Shown here: positions 12,989 to 20,408 of the stretch, one piece after another
Position numbering within the stretch: the stretch's first letter is position 1
How the letters are laid out: every line of letters begins with the position of its first letter
DNA from: JAKAGE01 sp035541415
Lineage (GTDB): Bacteria; Patescibacteriota; Minisyncoccia; UBA6257; 2-01-FULL-56-20
Assembly (NCBI GenBank): GCA_035541415.1
Contig: DATKNI010000039.1
Coordinates: 1-39,591, forward strand
Length of the DNA: 39,591 bases
Direction of reading: 5' to 3'
Program-made: the position numbers and the translations under genes
Notes under the pieces: generated by a model
The model's database searches: none
Seen by the model: the letters and a program-made list of their open reading frames with translations, nothing else
What the model was told of the DNA's origin: nothing

Positions 12989-13474
12989 ATGGATCTCAAC
13001 AAGGTTTTACTCGTGGGAAGAGTTACGGCCGATCCGCAGGTTCGGACGACGCCGGGCGGCCAGGCGGTGACGACGATCGGCGTGGCAACCAATCGCGTCT
13101 GGACGGACAAGAATAACCAGAAGCAGGAGGAAACAGAATTCCATAGCGTTGTCTTGTGGGGCCGCCAGGCGGAAATCGCCGGGCAGTATCTCACGAAGGG
13201 CGCGATGGTGCTGATCGAAGGCCGCCTACAGACGCGCAGCTGGACCGACAAGAACGGCGGCCAGCGCAAGACGACCGAGATCGTTGCCGAACGACTCCAG
13301 CTTGGTCCTCGTCCGCAGGGCGGCGGCGGATCATATCGCGGCGGTGCGAATAAATCTGCCGATGCGAGTGCCGCAGGCGGCGAAAAAGCTGCCGATAAGC
13401 CAGCCGAAGAAGAAGTGCCGGTCATCAGTTTGGACGATGAAACCGAGATAAAACCCGAGGATATTCCGTTTTAG
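12989..13474 (+). CDS. ssb: Single-stranded DNA-binding protein
   Basis: 161 aa. SSB coats single-stranded DNA during replication, repair and recombination and recruits partner proteins through its C-terminal tip. An OB fold occupies about residues 1-108: MDLNKVLLVGRVTADPQVR, then EETEFHSVVLWGRQAEIA, then GAMVLIEGRLQTRSWTDKNG. A Gly-rich and then charged linker (about 109-145) follows, and the acidic tip EDIPF closes the protein, matching the DDIPF type. Length is normal. It is not in the usual rpsF-ssb-rpsR order: a minus-strand gene and a palindrome intervene. A dyad in its promoter suggests control. Confidence 0.97.
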   Translation: MDLNKVLLVGRVTADPQVRTTPGGQAVTTIGVATNRVWTDKNNQKQEETEFHSVVLWGRQAEIAGQYLTKGAMVLIEGRLQTRSWTDKNGGQRKTTEIVAERLQLGPRPQGGGGSYRGGANKSADASAAGGEKAADKPAEEEVPVISLDDETEIKPEDIPF

Positions 13475-13528
13475 CGCGCTTTGCGATATACTGACGTTTA
13501 GTGGTTCTGTTGATGTCTGGAGGTAGGC

Positions 13529-13651
13529 ATGGACAGCGTTGTTCGAGGAATCATCTACCTTGGGCTGGCATATGTTTTTGTCCCGCCCCTGGTGAGTGGC
13601 ATCCGCAACCGATACTTGCGCGCAATGCAGAATCGACGACGATGGATCTAA
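13529..13651 (+). CDS. Small membrane protein, 40 aa
   Basis: A short gene between ssb and rplK. GGAGG (13519-13523) lies 5 nt before ATG 13529; the frame ends at TAA 13649-13651. It begins MDSVVRGIIYLGLAYVF and has one hydrophobic segment (about residues 4-25), followed by a strongly basic tail (RNRYLRAMQNRRRW). This is the layout of a single-pass membrane microprotein with a positive cytoplasmic end. A -10-like TATACT (13487-13492) gives a leader of about 30 nt, and a strong terminator follows. No family recognised. Coding is supported by the SD, frame and terminator rather than by similarity. Confidence 0.65.
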   Translation: MDSVVRGIIYLGLAYVFVPPLVSGIRNRYLRAMQNRRRWI

Positions 13652-13673
13652 TCAATCCGAAAGCAAATTGAGC

Positions 13674-13706
13674 GGGCGCGACCACTGGTTGCGCCCCTTG
13701 ATTTTT
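13674..13706 (+). terminator. Terminator of the 40-aa gene
   Basis: GGGCGC (13674-13679) pairs with GCGCCC (13691-13696), with ACC/GGT continuing inward; TTGATTTTT follows. Confidence 0.8.
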
Positions 13707-13736
13707 AAGGGCTTATAAGGTACCATATTATCTACT

Positions 13737-14162
13737 ATGGCAAAGAAAGTTAAAACCGTAATACGGCTTCAGCTCGCTGCAGGAGCTGCAACCCCCGCAC
13801 CGCCGGTGGGTACCGTCCTTGGCCCGCAGAGCATCAACATCCAGGATTTCTGCAAGCAGTTTAACGACGCCACCAAAGATATGCGCGGCGATACCGTTCC
13901 GGCGCAGATCACGATCTACGAAGACCGGAGCTTCTCGTTCGTCTTGAAGACCCCGCCCGCCGCAGCGCTTTTGAAGAAAGCCGCCGGCATCGAAAAAGGC
14001 GCGGCCAACCCGCTCACCACAAAAGTGGGCAAGGTCACCAAGGCCCAGGTTCGCGAGATCGCAGAACGCAAGCTTCCGGACTTGAACACCACGGACATCG
14101 AAGCAGCCACCCGCATCATCGCAGGAACGGCGAAGAATATGGGAATTGAGGTGGTTGATTAG
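13737..14162 (+). CDS. rplK: Large ribosomal subunit protein uL11
   Basis: 141 aa, full length. uL11 binds the GTPase-associated region of 23S rRNA at the base of the L7/L12 stalk. N-terminal domain: VKTVIRLQLAAGAATPAPPVG then LGPQSINIQDFCKQFND (the Pro-rich switch and helix), and the RNA-binding C-terminal domain with KTPPAAALLKKAAGIEKG and IIAGTAKNMGIEV. TATTAT-like sequence at 13726-13731 lies only 5 nt before the ATG, and there is no SD site. It is alone: rplA (uL1), which normally follows, is absent and a terminator comes right after. Missing uL1 is known from parts of the CPR. Confidence 0.97.
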   Translation: MAKKVKTVIRLQLAAGAATPAPPVGTVLGPQSINIQDFCKQFNDATKDMRGDTVPAQITIYEDRSFSFVLKTPPAAALLKKAAGIEKGAANPLTTKVGKVTKAQVREIAERKLPDLNTTDIEAATRIIAGTAKNMGIEVVD

Positions 14163-14194
14163 CCTCCGGATTATTAAAAGATTTTGGAATGAAG

Positions 14195-14226
14195 AAAGGC
14201 CCGTTCTCGAAAGAGAGCGGGCCTTT
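14195..14226 (+). terminator. Bidirectional terminator between rplK and the 150-aa gene
   Basis: AAAGGCCCG (14195-14203) pairs with CGGGCCTTT (14218-14226), extended inward by CTC/GAG. It can end rplK (+) and the minus-strand gene that stops at 14235. Confidence 0.88.
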
Positions 14227-14234
14227 GTTGAAAA

Positions 14235-14687
14235 TCAAACATGGAGCGAGATGGCATCTTCTGCGGAAAGCCGTGTGGCGGATCCCGTGCTGACGTTAAT
14301 CGGTTCGGTTTCGGTTGTGCCGTTTATGGTGATCCAATCGCCAGTCGGCAGGTGGAACTTGCAGCAAAATGTTTTGGGATAATTGTGGCAGATCTGACAC
14401 CGAAATATGCGTGCACAATGATTTGCAATCATGGCCGCAATGTTCCTGGCAACCTCGCTGTATACGGCACCCCGCTTTGGGTAGCCATCAAAAACGGTTA
14501 TAAGGATCTGCGTTGCTTTTGGGACGCCGCAGAGTGTTGCAGGTTTCTCGATTTTGCCCACGATATCTACGCGCAAGAGATATGCCCGCAGACCTTCCAG
14601 GCGTTCCTCGAAAAGGGTTGTGAGAGTTTCGTCGTTTGCGTGAGAACAGAGCGACCGCGCATCGGCACATATCACTATTAAACTCAT
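14235..14687 (-). CDS. Hypothetical protein, 150 aa
   Basis: Not recognised. Chosen over a 146-aa frame on the opposite strand because the minus start has an SD site (AGAGGTG, about 6 nt before ATG 14687) and a promoter: TTGACC (14733-14728), 16-nt spacer, TATAAT (14711-14706). It begins MSLIVICADARSLCSHAN, which could be a beta strand plus loop of a Rossmann-type fold. A middle section has GKIEKPATLCGVPKATQILI, then a Cys-containing stretch CARIFRCQICHNYP with CxxC. The mix could point to a small alpha/beta enzyme or a metal site, but nothing firm. It follows the HD gene by 26 nt and ends at a bidirectional terminator. Confidence 0.6.
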   Translation of the reverse strand: MSLIVICADARSLCSHANDETLTTLFEERLEGLRAYLLRVDIVGKIEKPATLCGVPKATQILITVFDGYPKRGAVYSEVARNIAAMIANHCARIFRCQICHNYPKTFCCKFHLPTGDWITINGTTETEPINVSTGSATRLSAEDAISLHV

Positions 14688-14713
14688 AGTTCACCTCTGC
14701 CGGGGATTATAGG

Positions 14714-16027
14714 CTATTTCGTCAAAAGGTCAAAGACTTTTTTGGCGATCTTCGGCGAGGCGAGATGTTTGCGATATTCGACGGTGGTGCAGACGCGGAA
14801 GGCAAAATAGGCCTGGCCGACTTCTTCGATATTTTTGAAATGCGCCGGGTAACGTTCCTTGAGTGAAGCAAGTTTTCTTCCGCGACCGTCATAAATTTTT
14901 ATATCCTGTGCTTCGAAGCGTTCCGTGCCTTCAATCGGAACCACGAGAACGTGTTCGGCTGGGACGCCGGCGATGTTTGCAATTGCAGATTCAATCCCGT
15001 GCAATGCTTCCTGGTGTTCCGGCTTGAAGTCGGGATTGTTGGTGAGCCGTTTGATGACGGCATCGCTTGCGCCAAAAACGGTGATCGGCTTGCCGCTCGT
15101 CGCTTCCGCCTGCGCAAATTTTTCCGGGCGGATGACGATCGTTTCGCGGAAAAGGCTGCGCGAGCGGAGGAGCTCATAAAGCGCGGCGACGAGAGGATCT
15201 TTCGAGAGCCGCATCATGCCGGTGAGTTCGGAATCGGTGAGGTCGACGAGGTCTTCCGGCCGGAGTTCTCCCGCGACGATCATATGATGCACCATTTTCT
15301 GCATCATGCGCTGGGCGATCGCCGATGCTTTTCGCAAATAAACATTTTTATAAATCTTCAAATAATAATTCTGGAGTTCGATTGCGTTGTCGACGACTTT
15401 TTCATCGATCGCAAGCTGGCCGTCGATGAAATAAATGTGATGGCGCAGATAGTCCACGCCGACCGGGCGGCTCAAAATCGTGAACAAGCCGTCGCGTTCC
15501 AAATAGTCGAGCTTTTCCATGCCGAGATTTTTGTCGCTCACGGCGCGATACAAAGGGTCGCGGTGTTCGGCCATCGCTTCGACGAGGCGGAAATCAATGC
15601 CGCACGCTTCAATGACGGCGCGCGAGCGCTTGATGATGGCAAGGCTCATCGCGCCATTCACGCTCATTTTCTTGGCGAAGGGCGCTACCGAATCCGGCAG
15701 TTTGCACAGCGGTTCGGTGACGTGCGAGAACGGGGGATGGCCGATGTCGTGATACAAAGCATATCCGGCAAGCGCGTCGGCTTCGCGGGCATTGATGAAG
15801 CCATTCTTGATCCAGTCGTCTGCGAGCTCGCGCGTGGCATGATACGCGCCGATGCAGTGCGCTTTGCGGGTGTGCGTTGCCGACGGGAAGGTGAGCTGTC
15901 CCATGCCGAGCTGGCGCTTGTCGCCGAGCGCCTGGAATTCGCGCGTCTCGACCATCGGAAGTACGGGACGGATGTCGATGATGCCGTAGATGGGGTCGGC
16001 GATGACTTTGGGGGAGCGTTTCATCAT
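14714..16027 (-). CDS. HD-domain phosphohydrolase (dNTPase/SAMHD1-like)
   Basis: 437 aa. The order of motifs is that of dGTPase/SAMHD1/YwfO-type HD hydrolases: FQALGDKRQLGMGQLTFPSA, then THTRKAHCIGAYH with H57, then LYHDIGHPPFSH with H93-D94 as metal ligands, and later EKLDYLERDG with the last Asp. Such enzymes remove triphosphate from deoxynucleotides or act on related phosphoesters; the exact substrate cannot be told. The C-terminal half (from about residue 230) is helical and may carry oligomerisation or regulatory elements. It lies 18 nt after the cytidylate-kinase-like gene on the same strand, so the two may form a nucleotide-pool operon. Confidence 0.88.
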   Translation of the reverse strand: MMKRSPKVIADPIYGIIDIRPVLPMVETREFQALGDKRQLGMGQLTFPSATHTRKAHCIGAYHATRELADDWIKNGFINAREADALAGYALYHDIGHPPFSHVTEPLCKLPDSVAPFAKKMSVNGAMSLAIIKRSRAVIEACGIDFRLVEAMAEHRDPLYRAVSDKNLGMEKLDYLERDGLFTILSRPVGVDYLRHHIYFIDGQLAIDEKVVDNAIELQNYYLKIYKNVYLRKASAIAQRMMQKMVHHMIVAGELRPEDLVDLTDSELTGMMRLSKDPLVAALYELLRSRSLFRETIVIRPEKFAQAEATSGKPITVFGASDAVIKRLTNNPDFKPEHQEALHGIESAIANIAGVPAEHVLVVPIEGTERFEAQDIKIYDGRGRKLASLKERYPAHFKNIEEVGQAYFAFRVCTTVEYRKHLASPKIAKKVFDLLTK

Positions 16028-16045
16028 AGCGATAGTTAGCGATTG

Positions 16046-16606
16046 CTACATGTCGGGCTCGATGCGTTCGTGGAGCTTCTCGAGGATTTTTCCGAGCACC
16101 TGCGGCTCGTCCATCTCGCTCGTGTCGAGAACGAAATCATAATGGCCGTAATCGAGAAAATTTTGGATGCCATAGAGCGAACGGTAGCGTTCGATTTCAT
16201 TTTGGAGCCGTTCGCGATTTGCCGCGGCGAGCTCCTTAATGGATCGCGTCGCATTTTCCGGACGACGGCGGCTGCGTTCGGCGCCGACTTCCGGATCGAC
16301 GGCGAGAAAAATATTATACACGGTGAACGGGCTGCCCTTTGCAAAAAACCACGCGACGCGCCCCTGGACGACAAGATCATCGTGTTCCAGCATCAGCTTT
16401 GCTTGGCGTTCGTCGATGGACTGTTCAAGCTTGGGATTATTTTTGAGTTCGGCATAAAATTCCTCGATCGTCATACCGCGCTCCCGGGCGAATTCGCGCA
16501 TGATGCCGCCCATATAGAGCTCGTCGTAACCGAGCGTGTTTGCAAGGCGCGCTGCAATCGTTGTCTTGCCGGCTCCGATATGTCCGCCGATCGTGATGAT
16601 CGCCAT
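16046..16606 (-). CDS. cmk: Cytidylate kinase-like P-loop kinase
   Basis: 186 aa. The Walker A motif GGHIGAGKT (about residues 7-15) follows the first beta strand AIITI. The lid/substrate region includes YDELYMGGIMREFARERG and a VVQGRVAWFF strand, followed by DPEVGAERSRRRPE. It resembles the short archaeal-type CMP kinase/AAA_18 group more than the 225-aa bacterial Cmk, so the substrate CMP/dCMP is an inference. On the minus strand TAGAAT (16618-16613) lies 6 nt from the ATG; no SD site. It starts divergently from gatB and leads into the HD phosphohydrolase gene. Confidence 0.78.
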   Translation of the reverse strand: MAIITIGGHIGAGKTTIAARLANTLGYDELYMGGIMREFARERGMTIEEFYAELKNNPKLEQSIDERQAKLMLEHDDLVVQGRVAWFFAKGSPFTVYNIFLAVDPEVGAERSRRRPENATRSIKELAAANRERLQNEIERYRSLYGIQNFLDYGHYDFVLDTSEMDEPQVLGKILEKLHERIEPDM

Positions 16607-16692
16607 GCCTATATTCTATATCATCGGCATGCGGTGCGCGATTTGGCCGAGGGCTGTTACATTATTAAATTTTCCCTATAATATAAGCATCT
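16607..16692. promoter_or_regulatory. Divergent promoter region of cmk-like gene and gatB
   Basis: Minus-strand TAGAAT at 16618-16613, 6 nt from the kinase start; plus-strand TATAAT at 16677-16682, 10 nt from gatB ATG 16693. Both predict transcripts with little or no leader. Confidence 0.6.
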
Positions 16693-18150
16693 ATGCCGGA
16701 CTACACCCCTACCATCGGCCTCGAAGTGCATGCGGAATTAAAGACGCGGACCAAGATGTTCTGCGATTCCTTGAACGACCCGGACGAAAAGCATCCGAAC
16801 GTGAACGTATGCCCCGTCTGCATGGGCCATCCGGGGACGCTCCCCACGCCGAACAAGAAGGCGATTGAGCACGTCATCAAAGTCGGCCTTGCGACCGGAG
16901 GCAAGCCGAACCCGGTGAGCAAATTCGACCGCAAAAACTATTTCTACCCCGATCTTCCGAAGGCGTATCAAATTTCGCAGTCCGGCCAGCCGCTCGTGAT
17001 TGGCGGGGAATTGCGCGGCGTGAAGATCAATCACATCCATCTCGAAGAAGACGCGGGCAAGCTGATGCACGATGATGCCTCGGGCGCGACGCTCGTCGAT
17101 TACAACCGCGCAAGCGTGCCGCTCATGGAGCTCGTGACGGAGCCCGACATCCACAGCGCGGAAGACGCGGTGGCGTTCATGAAGGAATTGCAGCTCACGC
17201 TGCGCTACCTCGGCGTTTCCGACGCCGACCTTGAGCGCGGCCAAATGCGCGCCGACGCGAATATTTCCATTTCTGCGGACGGCACGCTCGGCACGCGCGC
17301 CGAAGTGAAAAACCTCAACTCGTTCAATTCCGTTTTCCAGGCAATCAATTTTGAAATCAAACGCCAAACCGAGTTGCTCGAAAAAGGCGAAAAGGTGAAG
17401 CAAGAGACGCGCGGTTGGGACGACGCAAAGCAAAAAACCACGTCGCAGCGATCAAAAGAGGAAGCGCAGGACTATCGCTATTTTCCGGAGCCCGACATCC
17501 CGCCGTTTGAAACGAGCGTATTCGAGCCGGAAAAGCTCCGCGCTATGCTGCCGGAATTGCCCAAGCAAAAGCGTAAACGGTTCATGAAGGAATATGGTTT
17601 GGATGAAAAACAAACCGAACTTCTCGTCGGCGAGCCGGCGATGGCGAATTATTTTGAGGCAGCCGTTTCGGAGCTCAAGGAGACGTTGGCAGACGTAAAA
17701 GGAGGCGCGCCTTCGGCAAGCGATGATAAGGCGGGAGTTGCGACGCTCTACAATTATTTAACGAGCGATCTTCGCGGCCTTATCAACCAGAGCGGCGCAA
17801 AATTTGAGGATATCAAGATCGATCCGGAACACCTTGCGCACCTTGCGGCGCTCATTGAGCAGAAAAAGATCACAAGCCGTCAAGCAAAAGACATGCTTGC
17901 CAAAATGTTTGAGACCGGTGCTGATCCTGAAGAGATTATGAAATCGGAAAATATCGGGATCACATCCGACGAAGGCGAAGTCGAAGCGGTGGTGCTCGCG
18001 GTGATCGCGGAGAACCAGGCAGCGGTTGCGGATTTCAAAAAAGGGAAAACAGCGAGTTTGCAGTTCTTGATCGGCAAAGCGATGGCCAAGCTGAAAGGCA
18101 AGGCGCGTCCCGACATGCTGAAAGATTTGCTTGAGCGGAACCTCGCATAG
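16693..18150 (+). CDS. gatB: Aspartyl/glutamyl-tRNA(Asn/Gln) amidotransferase subunit B
   Basis: 485 aa, full length. GatB binds misacylated Glu-tRNA(Gln) or Asp-tRNA(Asn) and, with ammonia from GatA, makes the correct aminoacyl-tRNA. Family words: YTPTIGLEVHAELKTRTKMF, then CPVCMGHPGTLP, FDRKNYFYPDLPKAYQISQ, HLEEDAGKLMHD, DYNRASVPLMELVTEPD, RADANIS and EVKNLNSF. The C-terminal YqeY-like tRNA-binding domain is complete and ends with the helix MLKDLLERNLA. gatA and gatC are not in this window. TATAAT 10 nt before the ATG and no SD site mark the start. Confidence 0.97.
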   Translation: MPDYTPTIGLEVHAELKTRTKMFCDSLNDPDEKHPNVNVCPVCMGHPGTLPTPNKKAIEHVIKVGLATGGKPNPVSKFDRKNYFYPDLPKAYQISQSGQPLVIGGELRGVKINHIHLEEDAGKLMHDDASGATLVDYNRASVPLMELVTEPDIHSAEDAVAFMKELQLTLRYLGVSDADLERGQMRADANISISADGTLGTRAEVKNLNSFNSVFQAINFEIKRQTELLEKGEKVKQETRGWDDAKQKTTSQRSKEEAQDYRYFPEPDIPPFETSVFEPEKLRAMLPELPKQKRKRFMKEYGLDEKQTELLVGEPAMANYFEAAVSELKETLADVKGGAPSASDDKAGVATLYNYLTSDLRGLINQSGAKFEDIKIDPEHLAHLAALIEQKKITSRQAKDMLAKMFETGADPEEIMKSENIGITSDEGEVEAVVLAVIAENQAAVADFKKGKTASLQFLIGKAMAKLKGKARPDMLKDLLERNLA

Positions 18151-18168
18151 CAGCTGTGGAAAAGCCTC

Positions 18169-18197
18169 TTGACCGCCGGGGCGGGGAGGCGTACGAT
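18169..18197 (+). promoter_or_regulatory. Promoter for the leader of the zinc-ribbon gene
   Basis: TTGACC (18169-18174), 17-nt spacer, TACGAT (18192-18197); start near 18204, about 225 nt before the coding start. Confidence 0.6.
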
Positions 18198-18429
18198 TAA
18201 AAAGTTATATGAAGCATGCATCTTCACGACATCTCTGTGCATTGACCTCGCTTTCCACCCGCATCGTGCAAGCGAGTTTTATTACGATTATGAACCTTAC
18301 GATTTCCACCGATGGTGGAAGCGGGTTCTTGCGGCGGGATAGAAACTAAAACACTCTATCGTTCCACAAAAAGCCTCTTCCACCGAAATGGAAGAGGCTG
18401 TTCGTTCATTCCAAACTTAAGAGGTGGAT
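18198..18429 (+). promoter_or_regulatory. Structured 5' leader of the zinc-ribbon gene
   Basis: Three hairpins: CTCGCTT (18247-18253) with AAGCGAG (18270-18276) followed by TTTTATT, which looks like a terminator and may also end gatB; TTCCACC-GAT-GGTGGAA (18304-18320); and AGCCTCTTCCA (18372-18382) with TGGAAGAGGCT (18389-18399). TCCACC occurs three times (18254, 18305, 18379), each time able to pair with GGTGGA (18423-18428), which overlaps the SD site. This fits a leader that controls termination or translation; no known riboswitch class was recognised. Confidence 0.45.
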
Positions 18430-18819
18430 ATGGCCAACGGGAACATCGCTCCTCCTGGAGATCCTGCAATTGAGAGGCTCCCCGCAACAGCGTTTATCCA
18501 GTGTGGAAGCTGCCACAAACCTGCTTTTCGGCGTCTCGCGCCCAATATAACGGGCCAAGAGACACTTTCGTACTGTTGCGAAAATCCAGCATGTTCGTCC
18601 CGGCACATGTACGGGAACAAACGCTGCGAATTCTGCGGCAAGGCAAATGTTGTTTTTGACGAAGCGCTGCAAGTCTATCGTTGCAAAGATCGAAACGAGG
18701 CGTGTCTTGCGGTCCAGAAAAAGCGAGCCCCAGCCCAACAGCTCCCCACGCAGATACTTTTGGCAGAGTCACGGGCCAAAAAAAATCTCCGCGAGTCAGC
18801 AAGTCTGCTTTGTCCGTAA
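18430..18819 (+). CDS. Zinc-ribbon protein of unknown function, 129 aa
   Basis: Several Cys pairs: CGSC, then YCCENPAC, then CEFCG, then YRCKDRNEAC. These can form two zinc ribbons at about residues 25-85, followed by a basic tail. No enzymatic motif is seen; zinc ribbons of this kind bind nucleic acid or proteins. ATG 18430 was preferred over GTG 18424 because the SD site AAGAGGTGG ends right in front of it, and the GTG is itself part of that SD site. The gene stands alone with its own promoter, a 225-nt structured leader and its own terminator. Confidence 0.68.
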   Translation: MANGNIAPPGDPAIERLPATAFIQCGSCHKPAFRRLAPNITGQETLSYCCENPACSSRHMYGNKRCEFCGKANVVFDEALQVYRCKDRNEACLAVQKKRAPAQQLPTQILLAESRAKKNLRESASLLCP

Positions 18820-18835
18820 TGGACTACGACATTCA

Positions 18836-18880
18836 GGGCGCACCTTCGCTCATCCGAGCGTGCGCCCTTTCATTCTTTTT
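18836..18880 (+). terminator. Terminator of the zinc-ribbon gene
   Basis: GGGCGCA (18836-18842) pairs with TGCGCCC (18861-18867), and CGCTC (18847-18851) with GAGCG (18856-18860); TTTCATTCTTTTT follows. Confidence 0.88.
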
Positions 18881-18900
18881 ATTTGTGCCATAAAATAAAA

Positions 18901-19030
18901 GAAGATCTTCAGGTTGGGATTTCTTCCTTGATGGAGATAGCCTTTTGCGAAAGGAGACGAACGATTCGTTTCTCAAGGGGCTCTCTCCATTTACAAGGAG
19001 AGGATCATCCTAACCAAAGGAGTAGATCGC
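18901..19030 (+). promoter_or_regulatory. Structured 5' leader of the 122-aa membrane protein gene
   Basis: ATGGAGA (18931-18937) can pair with TCTCCAT (18984-18990), while the overlapping CTCTCC (18983-18988) can instead pair with GGAGAG (18997-19002). Inside lies CCTTT-TGCG-AAAGG (about 18941-18954). The SD site AAAGGAG (19016-19022) follows. Two mutually exclusive folds before an SD site are typical of cis-acting control RNAs. TAAAAT at about 18892 could be the -10 box. No known family recognised. Confidence 0.4.
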
Positions 19031-19399
19031 ATGGGGGTTCGTCAGCTCGCCGTCTGGAGAAATTCCATCCTGGCATTCCTAAAACGAAAAATCGGGGATG
19101 CCTTACCGCTTGTCACCTGGAAACGCGCCATGGTTGTCGGCATTTCCGTCTTCGCGTTGTGTTTAATCATCCACTTTGCATTCCGCTCGCCGGAAATCGC
19201 CATCACTATTTTGGCGGTCTGGACCATCATTACGATCCCGCTTGCGTTGCTTCAGGGTTGGAAGGTTCCTCCCGAGGAAGCCAAGCCGGTTCACATGCCA
19301 TTCCGCCCCGGAGTTTCCACCAAGGACCTCTGGAAGCAAATGGATGAGGAAGAAGAGCAAAAGCGGCGCAACGAACGTTCACGCGGCGCGTACGCGTGA
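19031..19399 (+). CDS. Small membrane protein, 122 aa
   Basis: Unknown function. Two adjacent hydrophobic segments (about residues 33-50 and 55-75; AMVVGISVFALCLIIHFAF, then a short polar turn, then IAITILAVWTIITIPLALLQG) make a membrane hairpin. Amphipathic and basic sequence precedes it, and after it comes a charged tail (KDLWKQMDEEEEQKRRNERSR) that is probably cytoplasmic. SD site AAAGGAG is 8 nt before ATG 19031, which fixes the start. Like the preceding gene it has a structured leader and a terminator of its own. No family recognised. Confidence 0.65.
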   Translation: MGVRQLAVWRNSILAFLKRKIGDALPLVTWKRAMVVGISVFALCLIIHFAFRSPEIAITILAVWTIITIPLALLQGWKVPPEEAKPVHMPFRPGVSTKDLWKQMDEEEEQKRRNERSRGAYA

Positions 19400-19416
19400 T
19401 AGCACCTCTATTCCCG

Positions 19417-19445
19417 GCGGATGCCACAAGCATCCGCTTTTTTTA
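19417..19445 (+). terminator. Terminator of the 122-aa gene
   Basis: GCGGATGC (19417-19424), loop CACAA, GCATCCGC (19430-19437), then a long T run. Confidence 0.92.
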
Positions 19446-20336
19446 TTTTCTTTTAATGAATTGCTTTACGAGCGCTTGCGCCTGCTTTTTGTTTTTCACC
19501 CAATGGATTTGCTTGTCGCGTTTGAACCAGGTCATCTGGCGCTTGGCATAATGCCAGCTTTCTTTTTCGATGCGAGCGATCATCTGTTCTTTTGTGATCA
19601 TGCCGCGCAGATAGCGGCTCACGTAGCGGTATTCGAGGCCGAAGTCATCGAGCTTCTTCCAGCTCACGCCGTTCGCGTGGAGGCGTTCAACTTCCCGGAT
19701 CATGCCGGCGCGAAAACGCTTTGCGAGGCGAGCCGCAATATTCTTTTTGAGCGCCGGGGCGCTCGGATTGAGGCCGATTTTCAAAATGGGATATTCGGTT
19801 TTTTGCGCGAGCGCCGCTTCGCGGTTTGGTACGGGCCTGCCGGTCGCGAGGACAATCTCAAGCGCGCGCACCAAGCGCCGCGGGTTGTGGGGATCGATGT
19901 TCGCCGCGCGCGCCGGGTCTAATTTTTTGAGTTGGGCAAAAAGTTTTTCGGCAGATTGTTTTTCGAGTTTGCGGCGCAGCGCAGGATCCGGCTTCACCGA
20001 AGGGAGCGCGTAATTGTAGAGAAGGGAGTCAATGTAGAAACCGGTGCCGCCGACGACGATCGGCAGTTTGCGGCGAGTCAAGATTCCTTTAAGGATTTTT
20101 TTAGATATTGCTTGATACTGCCCGACGGAAAATGTTGAACGCGGGGAAGCGACGTCGAGCATGTGATGGCGCACGCCGCGCATCTCCCCGCGGGTCGCTT
20201 TGCCGCTCCCGATGTCCATGCCGCGGTACACCTGGCGCGAATCGGCGGAAATAATCTCGCCATTATATTTACGCGCGAGCGCGATGGAGAGCGCGGTCTT
20301 GCCGCTTGCGGTGGGGCCGACGATTGCCACAATCAT
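19443..20336 (-). CDS. miaA: tRNA dimethylallyltransferase
   Basis: 297 aa, normal length. MiaA transfers a dimethylallyl group to N6 of A37 in tRNAs that read codons starting with U. Walker A GPTASGKT (residues 7-14) is followed by SADSRQVYRGMDIGSGKATR (the catalytic Asp and the tRNA-binding region), VVGGTGFYIDSLLY, and the C-terminal RQMTWFKRD. All core motifs are intact. On the minus strand TATGAT (20348-20343) is 6 nt before ATG, no SD site. Neighbours are unrelated to tRNA modification except alaS further on. Confidence 0.96.
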   Translation of the reverse strand: MIVAIVGPTASGKTALSIALARKYNGEIISADSRQVYRGMDIGSGKATRGEMRGVRHHMLDVASPRSTFSVGQYQAISKKILKGILTRRKLPIVVGGTGFYIDSLLYNYALPSVKPDPALRRKLEKQSAEKLFAQLKKLDPARAANIDPHNPRRLVRALEIVLATGRPVPNREAALAQKTEYPILKIGLNPSAPALKKNIAARLAKRFRAGMIREVERLHANGVSWKKLDDFGLEYRYVSRYLRGMITKEQMIARIEKESWHYAKRQMTWFKRDKQIHWVKNKKQAQALVKQFIKRK

Positions 20337-20364
20337 GATGCCATCATAGCCGATTTGCGCCGAT

Positions 20365-20400
20365 AAAAAAAATCCGCCGAGCGCATTGCCTCGGCGGATT
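20365..20400 (-). terminator. Terminator of the zf-HC2 gene (minus strand)
   Basis: AATCCGCCGAG (20371-20381) pairs with CTCGGCGGATT (20390-20400). On the minus strand it is followed by a run of T. It lies between the end of the zf-HC2 gene and the miaA promoter. Confidence 0.9.
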
Positions 20401-20408
20401 GCGGTTTG

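Noticed and set aside
14241..14681. 146-codon plus-strand frame opposite the 150-aa gene
   Set aside because: No SD site or promoter, and it lies directly after the rplK terminator; the minus frame has both.
14951..16039. 362-codon plus-strand frame opposite the HD gene
   Set aside because: The minus strand carries a full set of HD motifs; the plus frame is an antisense shadow.
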